A stretch of DNA of 6,312 bases from Clostridiales bacterium (GTDB lineage: Bacteria; Bacillota_A; Clostridia; Christensenellales; Aristaeellaceae). Positions 1 through 5,360 of the stretch are shown here, in pieces. The stretch spans positions 1 to 6,312 of the forward strand of contig JAAYZL010000433.1 in the NCBI GenBank assembly GCA_012514855.1. Reading direction: 5' to 3'. How positions within the stretch are numbered: the first letter of the stretch is position 1; each line of letters starts with the position of its first letter. Under the pieces are notes generated by a model. It searched no databases. It had not been told where the DNA came from and saw only the letters and a list, made by a program, of their open reading frames with translations. A program made the translations under genes and the position numbers.

Positions 1-246
1 CCGCCGTCGCGCGGGAAGCAGCCGACGCGGTCGAACAGCAGTTCCGTCGGCTTAATCGGGGTCGCCTCCATCGCGCGCTTCACGTCGCCGACGCGGTTCG
101 GCCCGACCTCGGAGAAACGCGAGCGTCAGGTGCAAATTCTCCGGCCGGGAGAAATTGCCCCGGCCGAGCGCCTTCAATCGCCCCTGCACGGCGGCGATGT
201 TTTCGATTGTGATGCTGTCGAAGTTGATCGCGACAAACAGCCGCAT
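1..246 (-). pseudogene. thpR: RNA 2',3'-cyclic phosphodiesterase (2'-5' RNA ligase family), frameshifted and partial
   Basis: The family hydrolyses 2',3'-cyclic phosphate ends on RNA (and ligates 2'-5' ends in vitro) using two HxTx motifs in a cytosolic two-lobed fold. The first 45 residues are a clear match: an MRLFVAI start and the first catalytic motif, H39-L-T41-L, followed by AFL. Family members continue FLGE, but here one C (position 111) lies between the CTC codon (112-114) and the GAG codon (108-110), as if two bases of a glycine codon were lost. The original frame then stops at 52-54. In the shifted frame, family-like sequence resumes (EVGPNRVGDV, later FDRVGCFPRDG) and stays open to the window edge. 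The second HxTx motif would lie outside the window. The ATG at 244-246 is preceded by GAGGGGGG, which overlaps the stop of the upstream remnant. This is either a real pseudogene or a sequence error; the family call is firm. Confidence 0.8.
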
Positions 247-258
247 GTCCGTCCCCCC

Positions 259-360
259 TCAGAGGCGGCAGGCGTACGCGCTCTCCGCGAGCGCCGTAAG
301 CTGCGCGCGGTCGAGTATCTCGAACTGCTGGCGCGAGCGCTTATTGCTCCGCCAACTATA
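259..360 (-). pseudogene. Possible C-terminal remnant of a Crp/Fnr-family regulator
   Basis: Just upstream of the thpR start, a minus-strand frame ends in QQFEILDRAQLTALAES plus seven more residues and a TGA at 259-261. This pattern, a hydrophobic beta strand followed by ILDR..L..LAE, is how many Crp/Fnr regulators end after their winged helix-turn-helix. Nothing upstream matches: the frame soon becomes arginine-rich and runs into the stem-loop block, and no cyclic-nucleotide-binding domain or helix-turn-helix is visible. A second frame over 318-360 reads GGAISAR, which could be the strand before it after a frameshift. I read this as a truncated relic whose 5' part was lost. The match is short and made by eye, so another origin is possible. 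Confidence 0.4.
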
Positions 361-416
361 CCTTGCGCGTCGACAAAGTCGCCACGCTATCCATGCAAGA
401 TTGGATTTCCCGGAAT

Positions 417-460
417 GCAGGATTTCCTGTGGCGCCGCGCGCCACGGCCGGAAATCCTGC
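417..460. repeat. Large two-part hairpin
   Basis: An 11-base-pair outer stem, GCAGGATTTCC (417-427) with GGAAATCCTGC (450-460), encloses a 7-base-pair inner stem, GTGGCGC (429-435) with GCGCCAC (439-445), and a CGC loop. An extra copy of GGATTTCC just upstream at 403-410 could compete for the same partner arm. No T-run follows on either strand, so this is not an ordinary terminator. Confidence 0.8.
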
Positions 461-521
461 AAGGAAGCGCGGACAAGCCGCGCTCCTCGGCGACGTACAT
501 GCCGTCGCCTGCGGACGGAAA

Positions 522-545
522 ATGAAGGGGTTTCGACCCCTTCAT
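522..545. repeat. Perfect 10-base-pair stem with TTCG tetraloop
   Basis: ATGAAGGGGT (522-531) and ACCCCTTCAT (536-545) pair perfectly around TTCG on the plus strand (CGAA on the minus strand). On the minus strand the stem is followed by TTTT and then GC-rich sequence, which would be a weak terminator at best. It belongs to the larger stem-loop block. Confidence 0.8.
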
Positions 546-584
546 CCATCCCCAAGGGAAAAGCGGTGTTTGTCGATGGTCTGA

Positions 585-610
585 CCGGCGATTCCGCAGG
601 GAATCGCCGG
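585..610. repeat. Perfect 11-base-pair hairpin 3' of the ferritin gene
   Basis: CCGGCGATTCC (585-595) and GGAATCGCCGG (600-610) pair perfectly around GCAG. The hairpin lies 14 bases past the ferritin stop codon on the minus strand, so it may stabilise or help end the dfx-ftnA transcript. No T-tract follows it on that strand, so intrinsic termination is not supported. It may simply be the end of the stem-loop block. Confidence 0.8.
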
Positions 611-623
611 CGGTTTGTGCCGA

Positions 624-1133
624 TCAGAGCACCAGCGACGGCGGCGCGTACGCGCGTCCGGCGAGCTCGCTGTTGAGCATGTACAGCCCCTTCGCGTCGG
701 TTCCGAACAGCTCCATCTTCGTGATCAGGTCGGCGGCGTTTTTCTCCTCCTCGCCCTGCTCCGCGACGAACCAGTCGAGCATCTGCATCGCGCGGTAGTC
801 CTTTTCCTCGGCGGCCGCGGTGTAGATCGCGTGGATCAGGGATGTCACGTACTTCTCGTGCTCGAGCGCCTGTTTCAGCGGCGCCGCGTGGCTTCCGTAG
901 TCGGCCTCGGGCTTGTCGACGGCCTCGAGGGAGACCCGGACGCCGTTGTTCAAAAGATACTGCATAAACAGCATCGCGTGGTCGCGCTCCTCCTGCGCCT
1001 GCACCCGGAACCAGTTCTCAAACCCGTTGAGCCCCACGTGGCCGTAGTAGTTCGCGAAGTCGAGGTACAGGTAGGCGGAGTAGAATTCCTTGTTGATCTG
1101 GGTGTTGATCAGTTGGGCGATTTTCGCGTTCAT
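624..1133 (-). CDS. ftnA: Bacterial non-haem ferritin
   Basis: Ferritin oxidises Fe(II) at a di-iron centre in each four-helix subunit and stores the mineral inside a 24-subunit cytosolic shell. The 169-residue length is normal. All ferroxidase ligands are visible and sit exactly one residue before the E. coli FtnA numbering: E16, E49 and H52 (EERDH), E93, Q126 and E129 (AEQGEEE), with Y23 nearby. The methionine-ligand pattern of haem bacterioferritin is absent. The ATG at 1131-1133 is preceded by a strong AAAGGAGG (1141-1148). The gene follows desulfoferrodoxin by 42 bases with no visible promoter between, so the two are probably cotranscribed. This fits a joint role in oxygen and iron stress. 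Identification is secure. Confidence 0.95.
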   Translation of the reverse strand: MNAKIAQLINTQINKEFYSAYLYLDFANYYGHVGLNGFENWFRVQAQEERDHAMLFMQYLLNNGVRVSLEAVDKPEADYGSHAAPLKQALEHEKYVTSLIHAIYTAAAEEKDYRAMQMLDWFVAEQGEEEKNAADLITKMELFGTDAKGLYMLNSELAGRAYAPPSLVL

Positions 1134-1140
1134 GCGTCAC

Positions 1141-1148
1141 CCTCCTTT
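1141..1148 (-). promoter_or_regulatory. Ribosome binding site of ftnA
   Basis: AAAGGAGG on the minus strand lies 7 bases before the ATG at 1131-1133. It is close to the full anti-Shine-Dalgarno complement and supports high translation of the second gene of the operon. Confidence 0.9.
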
Positions 1149-1175
1149 CGGGTTCTGCGTCGGCGACTGCGCGGG

Positions 1176-1556
1176 TCAGATCGCGGCCTTCCAGAGCCCG
1201 TGCAGGTTGCAGTATTCAAACACCGCGACCGGCTTGTCGCCGAGCATGGCGAACTGCGCCCTGGGCGCCTCGCCGGGCTTCAGCGCCTTTCTCTGGCCGC
1301 CGTTCTCGGTCTGAAGGTAGATCCACTCGATGTAGTGCTCGGGGACCATCGGATGCGCGACGGCGCCGACGTCCACGGTCACGATGTCGCCCTCGACGGT
1401 CGCGACGGGCACGTGCTTCTCGAGGCTCGCGTCGACGGTGCCCGGAACGAGCTCCGTCATGTGGTCGCCGCAGCAGGTGATGGGCGCGCCGCTCTCGTGG
1501 ATCATGCCGATGAGATTTCCGCAGTGCTTGCAGATGAAGAAACGCTGCTCTTTCAT
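1176..1556 (-). CDS. dfx: Desulfoferrodoxin (two-iron superoxide reductase)
   Basis: The enzyme reduces superoxide to hydrogen peroxide in the cytosol of anaerobes without releasing oxygen, taking electrons usually from rubredoxin. The 126 residues hold both domains. The N-terminal rubredoxin-like domain has C9, C12, C28 and C29 for the structural iron. The catalytic domain has H48 in an E46-K47-H48 motif, H68, H74, C116 and H119 as ligands of the active-site iron, with E46 and K47 being the known substrate-guiding pair. No ligand is missing, so it should be active. The ATG at 1554-1556 follows GGGAGGT (1565-1571) by 8 bases. It is the first gene of a likely two-gene unit with ferritin. Identification is secure. 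Confidence 0.95.
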   Translation of the reverse strand: MKEQRFFICKHCGNLIGMIHESGAPITCCGDHMTELVPGTVDASLEKHVPVATVEGDIVTVDVGAVAHPMVPEHYIEWIYLQTENGGQRKALKPGEAPRAQFAMLGDKPVAVFEYCNLHGLWKAAI

Positions 1557-1589
1557 GGATGTGTACCTCCCTCTCTTTGCTTCACCTAT

Positions 1590-1617
1590 ATGATACCATC
1601 GCAGATGGCCCGTTGAA
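1590..1617 (-). promoter_or_regulatory. Probable promoter of dfx-ftnA
   Basis: On the minus strand a TATCAT -10 box (1590-1595) lies 16 bases after a weak TTCAAC -35 box (1612-1617), 33 bases before the dfx start. The spacer holds a small inverted repeat, CCATC-GCA-GATGG on the plus strand (1597-1609), that could be part of an operator. No PerR- or Fur-type 15-base box was recognised. The -10 box is good but the -35 box is poor, which suits regulated expression. Confidence 0.55.
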
Positions 1618-1635
1618 ACGCCGTTCGCAAAAAAA

Positions 1636-2217
1636 TCAGTTTTCCGAAAGCGCCTCGGCGAGTTTGCCGGTCGGCTCGACGCCGGTCTTTTCCCGGATTG
1701 CCTGAAAGATCTCCCTCTGCTGCTTCTTGCTGTAGATCGCGGCGTTGAATCGGCAGTTCTTGCCGTCCTTCATCACGAACGCGACCTCGTGCAGCGGGAA
1801 CAGCTTGCCGGTCTGCTTCGCGCCGCCCTTGTCCTCCGGCTTCAGGCCGAAGTCCTCGATGTAGGCGTACTTCTGCAGCTGCTCGAGCTCGAACGTCCGC
1901 GCGATCAAAAGGAGGTCGCGCTCGCCCTGCCGGAAGATGAAGTTCGTGCGCTTCTCGCCGGGCTTCGGGTCGATCAGCGCCGGGCGGACGAGCCGGACGT
2001 GCGTCTGGGATATCTCGACGACGGTCCTGTAATAGCGGAACGCGTACATCAGCGCGAACGGCAGGATCAAGAGGCTCCACATCAGGAACGTGTTCGAGAA
2101 GGAATCCCCGCCGCCAAGGCCCGCGGTCAGAAGCGACCGGACGGCGTCCGCGGCGCACAGGACGACAATCGCGTAGATCAGGATATAACCGGCGTTGCAG
2201 GGTCGAAATTTTTTCAT
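1636..2217 (-). CDS. Small membrane-anchored protein of unknown function
   Basis: I do not recognise the family. The 193-residue protein begins MKKFRP and has two hydrophobic segments, at about residues 8-31 and 44-62, separated by a short glycine-rich loop. A mixed-charge soluble part follows, from about 65 to the end. The layout of two N-terminal helices followed by a cytosolic beta-rich domain (for example TVVEISQTHVRLVRPALI) resembles bacterial PH-domain membrane proteins, but this is by layout only. No catalytic motif is visible. The ATG at 2215-2217 follows AAGGAG (2226-2231) by 8 bases and a good promoter, which fixes the start although the frame is open far upstream. A run of seven T on the minus strand at the stop codon (1629-1635) may help end the transcript. 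It reads toward dfx but is probably a separate unit. Confidence 0.75.
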   Translation of the reverse strand: MKKFRPCNAGYILIYAIVVLCAADAVRSLLTAGLGGGDSFSNTFLMWSLLILPFALMYAFRYYRTVVEISQTHVRLVRPALIDPKPGEKRTNFIFRQGERDLLLIARTFELEQLQKYAYIEDFGLKPEDKGGAKQTGKLFPLHEVAFVMKDGKNCRFNAAIYSKKQQREIFQAIREKTGVEPTGKLAEALSEN

Positions 2218-2252
2218 GGGGAGCGCTCCTTCGGCGTTTTGTTTCTCCACAC

Positions 2253-2281
2253 AGTATAGCGCATTTCCGGCCGCCGCGCAA
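2253..2281 (-). promoter_or_regulatory. Promoter of the membrane protein gene
   Basis: On the minus strand TTGCGC (2276-2281) and TATACT (2253-2258) are separated by exactly 17 bases, 35 bases before the ATG. The -10 matches consensus at 5 of 6 positions and the -35 at 4 of 6. It argues that this gene is transcribed on its own rather than from ackA. Confidence 0.7.
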
Positions 2282-2468
2282 GCGCTGTTCCGGCTCCGTT
2301 TTTCGACGAAAACCGCCCGAAACGGCAGAAAAAGCGGGATTCGGTGTCGAATTTCAGCAAATCCGGAAGGGAGAGTTGCCGATGAGCGACAGGGACGAGC
2401 GGGCTGCTGCACAAAAAGACGCTCTGCGGCGCCGACGAAATCCTGGATCGGCAGGGGGACGAGCCGCG

Positions 2469-3659
2469 CTAACTCCGCAGCAATTTCATAGCGCGGCGCG
2501 CGACGTTCAGCTCCTCGTTTGCGGGAATCACCCACGCCTCCGACGGCGAATCCTCGCGCGTGATCGTGCGCGCTCCGCCGCGGGAGGCGTTTTTCTCGTC
2601 GTCGAGCCGGATGCCCAGGTGCCGGACGCGCCCGCAGACCATGCTTCGCACGCGGGTTGAGTTCTCGCCGATGCCGCCGGTGAACACGAGCGCGTCGAGC
2701 CCGCCGAGCACGGCGTAGAGCGCGCCGATGCTTTCGACGACCGCGTGCGCGTACATGTCGATCGCGAGCTTCGCGCGGGCGTCGCCGGAGTCCGCCGCGG
2801 CCTCGAGGTCCCGCATGTCGCCGCTCGTGCCCGAGACGCCCAGGAGACCGCCGCGCTTCGCGATGCCCGCGAGGATTTCCTCGACGGTCAGCCCCTCGCC
2901 GAGCAAGAACGGGAACGTGTACGGGTCGACGTCCCCGGCGCGCGACGCGTGCGGTATGCCGCTCTGCAGCGAGAAGCCGCAGGTGCTGTCGACGCTCTTT
3001 CCGCTGTCGATCGCGCACAGCGAGCCGCTGCCCCCGAGGTGGCAGGAGATGACCTTCTCGGCGCGCCCGCCGGTCAGTTCCGATATCGCCTCGGCGACGT
3101 AGCCGTGCGACGCGCCGTGATAGCCGTAGCGCCGGATGCCGTATTTTTCGTACCACCCGTAGGGGATCGGGTAAATCTGCCTCTCAAGCGGAACGGTCTG
3201 GTGAAACTCGGTCTCGAACGCGCCGACCATCACAGCTTCCGGCAGCAGCTTTTTGAATACGTTGATCGCCTCGATGTACGGGACATTGTGCGCCGGGGCG
3301 ATCCGCGCGCCGTCGTGCAGCGCTTTCATGACCTCGTCCGTCAGCGCGTGCGTGCCGTAAAAGCCGCGCGCGATCACCGTCTTGAACCCGACGGCCTCGA
3401 CCTCGCGGATGTCGCGGACGGCGCCGAGCTCGCCCGTCACCGCGGAAAGAAACAGGTTGATGCCGTCGGTGTATTCCGGAACCGACAGCCCCTCGCGCGC
3501 GATCCCTTTGCCGGTCACGAGGTTTTCGTACCGAAACGCCGCCGCGTCCGCGCTCCCCACGCGCTCGACGCACGCGTCGCACAGCGCAACTTCGCCTTCC
3601 ATGTCGAACAGCTTGAACTTGAGCGAGGTGCTGCCCGCGTTGCTGACCAATATCTTCAT
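2469..3659 (-). CDS. ackA: Divergent acetate kinase family enzyme (acetate/propionate kinase-like)
   Basis: Acetate kinases interconvert an acyl phosphate plus ADP with the acid plus ATP in the cytosol. The 396 residues cover the whole ASKHA-fold family: SNAGSTSLK (N7, S10, S12, K14), APAHN (H124), YGYHGASH (H181), CHLGG (H207), SRAGDVDP (R240), SGDMRD (R283), TGGIGENS and the C-terminal NEEL. Several positions known to matter in Methanosarcina AckA differ. The HRVVHGGE motif is replaced by FKTVIARG, so R91 becomes K93. FDTAFH becomes FETEFH, so D148 becomes E149. HLGNGS becomes HLGGSGS, so N211 becomes G210. These changes look coordinated, not like decay. The ATG at 3657-3659 is preferred to an in-frame TTG two codons earlier because GGGAG sits 7 bases before it. 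No phosphotransacetylase gene is adjacent. Family is certain; the exact substrate is not. Confidence 0.9.
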   Translation of the reverse strand: MKILVSNAGSTSLKFKLFDMEGEVALCDACVERVGSADAAAFRYENLVTGKGIAREGLSVPEYTDGINLFLSAVTGELGAVRDIREVEAVGFKTVIARGFYGTHALTDEVMKALHDGARIAPAHNVPYIEAINVFKKLLPEAVMVGAFETEFHQTVPLERQIYPIPYGWYEKYGIRRYGYHGASHGYVAEAISELTGGRAEKVISCHLGGSGSLCAIDSGKSVDSTCGFSLQSGIPHASRAGDVDPYTFPFLLGEGLTVEEILAGIAKRGGLLGVSGTSGDMRDLEAAADSGDARAKLAIDMYAHAVVESIGALYAVLGGLDALVFTGGIGENSTRVRSMVCGRVRHLGIRLDDEKNASRGGARTITREDSPSEAWVIPANEELNVARRAMKLLRS

Positions 3660-3685
3660 CTTCAAACTCCCGCGCTTTTTCCGCC

Positions 3686-3714
3686 ATTATAGGGAAATCG
3701 GCCCGATTTGTCAA
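3686..3714 (-). promoter_or_regulatory. Perfect-consensus promoter of ackA
   Basis: On the minus strand TTGACA (3709-3714) and TATAAT (3686-3691) are both perfect sigma-A/sigma-70 consensus with an optimal 17-base spacer, 27 bases before the ackA ATG. Such a promoter should be very strong unless repressed; the palindrome within its spacer offers a place for that. Confidence 0.9.
3695..3709. promoter_or_regulatory. Palindromic operator candidate between the -35 and -10 boxes
   Basis: AAATCGG (3695-3701), a single C, and CCGATTT (3703-3709) form a perfect 7-1-7 palindrome that fills almost all of the ackA promoter spacer and touches the last base of the -35 box. A dimeric repressor bound here would block RNA polymerase. 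The regulator is unknown and the site does not match the Rex or CcpA consensus. Confidence 0.6.
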
Positions 3715-3787
3715 TCGCATGCGGCGCGAGGGCTTCCGACAGAAACGAACACCCGCTGGAAATACGTGGACGCCGCCCGCGGGCGCA

Positions 3788-3853
3788 CGCATTTCTTAAC
3801 ACAAAGCGGCGAAACGGCGCGGTTTTTGCGGTTTCCGTGCGCATTTCTTAACA
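3788..3853. repeat. Pair of 14-base direct repeats, candidate activator sites
   Basis: CGCATTTCTTAACA occurs identically at 3788-3801 and 3840-3853, 52 bases apart, close to five helical turns, so both copies face the same side of the DNA. Counting from a start predicted near 3910, the copies centre near -64 and -116 of the dehydrogenase operon. This is where class I activators bind. The AT-rich repeats stand out from the GC-rich surroundings. The left copy is also about 115 bases from the predicted ackA start, so both operons could share the regulator. Confidence 0.6.
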
Positions 3854-3874
3854 TTCGCTTATCCCGGGCGGTCA

Positions 3875-3903
3875 TTGACGGGGTCCGCCGTTCCCCCTAC
3901 AAT
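3875..3903 (+). promoter_or_regulatory. Promoter of the FAD dehydrogenase operon
   Basis: TTGACG (3875-3880) and TACAAT (3898-3903) each match consensus at 5 of 6 positions and are separated by 17 bases. The predicted start near 3910 leaves a leader of only about a dozen bases before the ATG at 3923, with a G-rich ribosome binding site (GGGGGGAAGG) inside it. There is no room for a riboswitch. Confidence 0.8.
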
Positions 3904-3922
3904 ATTCTCGGGGGGGAAGGGC

Positions 3923-5359
3923 ATGCGCAATTACGACGTGGCGATCATCGGCGCCGGCGTGACCGGCTCGGCGATTGCCAGACAACTGTCGCGTTACCGG
4001 CTTTCGATCGCGCTGATCGACGGCGCGGAGGACGTGTCGATGGGGGCCTCGCGCGCGAATTCGGCGATTCTGCACGCGGGCTACGACACCCCTGCGGGCA
4101 CGCTGATGGCGAAGCTGAACGTGCGCGGCAACGAGATGCTGACCGAATGGTGCGGCGAGCTCGACGTGCCGCTCATGCGCACGGGCAGCTTGGTCGCGGC
4201 GTTCAACGCGGAGGAAAAGCTGGAGCTTCGCTGGCTCTACGAGCGCGGGCTTCAAAACGGCGTGCCGGGGCTCGAGCTGCTGACCGGGGAGGAAGCGCGC
4301 GCGATGGAGCCGATGCTGTCCCCGGACGTCGTCGCGGCGCTGCACGCGAGGACCGGCGGCATCATCTGCCCGTATGAGCTGGCGGTCGCCTGCGCCGAGA
4401 ACGCGCGCAAGAACGGCGCGGAGTGGCTGCTCGGAAAGCCCGTCAGGTGGATCGTGCCGGAGCCGAACAACCTCGTCGTCCGCGCCGGAGGCGAGTGCAT
4501 TCGCGCCCGGCGGGTGATCAACTGCGCCGGCGTCTACGCCGACGACGTCGCGCGCATGATCGACGACGACTCGTTCGTCATCCGCCCGCGCAAGGGCGAG
4601 TACATGCTGCTCGACCGCACCGAGGCGAAGCCCTCGAAGGTGATCTTCCACACGCCGACGAAGATGGGGAAGGGCGTGCTCATCGCGCCGACGGTCGACG
4701 GCAACGCGTTCGTCGGCCCGACCGCGGTCAACGTCAGCGACAAGGAGGATACCGCCGTCGACGCGCACTTCGTCGAGCTTTTGAGCATGCTGTCGAAGAG
4801 GTCGGTGCCGACCTTGAACCTGCGCGGCACGATCCGCGCGTTCGCGGGACTGCGCGCGCAGCCGTCGACCGGCGACTTCATCATACGCCCCTCGCAGGCG
4901 GACGCGCGGATGATCCACGCCGCGGGCATCTGCTCGCCGGGGCTGACGAGCGCTCCGGCGATCGCGGAGATGGTCGAGGAGCTCGTGCGCTCGTCGGGCC
5001 TCGAATTGATCCCGAAGGACGACTACGACCCGACGCGCAAGAGCATTCCGGCGTTTCGGCACATGACGGACGACGAGCGAAGGGCCGCGATCGCGGAAAA
5101 CCCGCTGTACGCGCGCGCGGTCTGCCGCTGCGAGACCGTGACCGAGGCCGAGGTCGTCGAGGCGATCCGCCGCGGCGCGCGCTCGGTCGACGGCGTCAAG
5201 CGCCGCGCGCGGGCCGGCATGGGGCGCTGCCAGGGAGGGTTCTGCACGCCGAAGGTGATGGAGATACTCTCGCGGGAGACCGGCGTCCCGATGGAAAAGC
5301 TGACGAAATTCGGCGGGAACTCGCGCATGGTCGCGGGCAAGACGCGCGGGGAGGGCTGA
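3923..5359 (+). CDS. GlpA/LhgO-like FAD-dependent dehydrogenase with C-terminal BFD-like [2Fe-2S] domain
   Basis: This 478-residue flavoprotein likely oxidises glycerol-3-phosphate or a related 2-hydroxy acid. The FAD-binding Rossmann motif is GAGVTG (10-15), followed by SRANSAILHAGYD (43-55), typical of DAO-fold dehydrogenases such as anaerobic GlpA and L-2-hydroxyglutarate oxidase. The catalytic domain runs to about residue 370 and includes RAFAGLRAQPSTGDF (305-319). The last 80 residues form a BFD-like domain with C401-x-C403 and C436-x4-C441 in GMGRCQGGFC, as in GlpA, expected to carry a [2Fe-2S] cluster. The ATG at 3923 is chosen because it lies after the promoter and G-rich ribosome binding site; an earlier in-frame TTG would begin inside the -35 box. 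Its stop is one base before the next flavoprotein gene, so they are translationally coupled and probably form a complex. Substrate is inferred from family and context only. Confidence 0.88.
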   Translation: MRNYDVAIIGAGVTGSAIARQLSRYRLSIALIDGAEDVSMGASRANSAILHAGYDTPAGTLMAKLNVRGNEMLTEWCGELDVPLMRTGSLVAAFNAEEKLELRWLYERGLQNGVPGLELLTGEEARAMEPMLSPDVVAALHARTGGIICPYELAVACAENARKNGAEWLLGKPVRWIVPEPNNLVVRAGGECIRARRVINCAGVYADDVARMIDDDSFVIRPRKGEYMLLDRTEAKPSKVIFHTPTKMGKGVLIAPTVDGNAFVGPTAVNVSDKEDTAVDAHFVELLSMLSKRSVPTLNLRGTIRAFAGLRAQPSTGDFIIRPSQADARMIHAAGICSPGLTSAPAIAEMVEELVRSSGLELIPKDDYDPTRKSIPAFRHMTDDERRAAIAENPLYARAVCRCETVTEAEVVEAIRRGARSVDGVKRRARAGMGRCQGGFCTPKVMEILSRETGVPMEKLTKFGGNSRMVAGKTRGEG

Positions 5360-5360
5360 C

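Larger units (their letters stand above)
365..610. repeat. Block of consecutive stem-loops (candidate interspersed repeat or structured RNA)
   Basis: This gene-free stretch is made almost entirely of inverted repeats. In order: an imperfect stem at 367-387 with loop AAA; ATCCA/TGGAT at 389-406; a long two-part hairpin at 417-460; AGCGCGG/CCGCGCT at 466-484; GGCGACG/CGTCGCC at 489-509; a 10-base-pair stem with a TTCG loop at 522-545; CCATC/GATGG at 546-579; and an 11-base-pair stem with loop GCAG at 585-610. Most of the stems have no mismatch, with gaps of only a few bases. Reading frames cross it on both strands but resemble no protein. The block begins near the break in the Crp-like remnant and ends 14 bases from the ferritin stop codon, which suits a small inserted element. 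A structured non-coding RNA is the other option. Strand is undetermined; AAA, ACAAG and TTCG loops slightly favour plus. Confidence 0.6.

Noticed and set aside
585..610. Intrinsic terminator of dfx-ftnA
   Set aside because: The hairpin is strong, but no T-tract follows on the minus strand; kept only as a stem-loop.
365..610. CRISPR array
   Set aside because: The stems differ from one another in sequence and there are no regularly spaced identical repeats.
155..676. Plus-strand frames crossing the stem-loop block as a possible protein
   Set aside because: They are Arg/Pro/Ala-rich, resemble no family and simply translate the inverted repeats; several frames are open at once.
615..1616. Long plus-strand frame opposite ferritin and desulfoferrodoxin
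   Set aside because: The opposite strand holds two proteins with every metal ligand in place; this frame is low-complexity antisense sequence.
2218..3156. Upstream in-frame extension of the membrane protein gene
   Set aside because: It runs through the promoter and antiframe of ackA and is arginine-rich; promoter, ribosome binding site and the MKKF start all support 2217.
3660..3665. TTG two codons upstream as the ackA start
   Set aside because: The ribosome binding site GGGAG would be immediately next to it, whereas it is correctly placed for the ATG at 3657-3659, which also gives the usual family N-terminus.
2745..3692. Plus-strand frame opposite ackA
   Set aside because: Antisense shadow of a conserved kinase, with no family signature of its own.
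3774..3785. 12-base palindrome CGCCCGCGGGCG
   Set aside because: Pure GC palindromes of this size arise easily in DNA of this composition, and it is not placed at a promoter.
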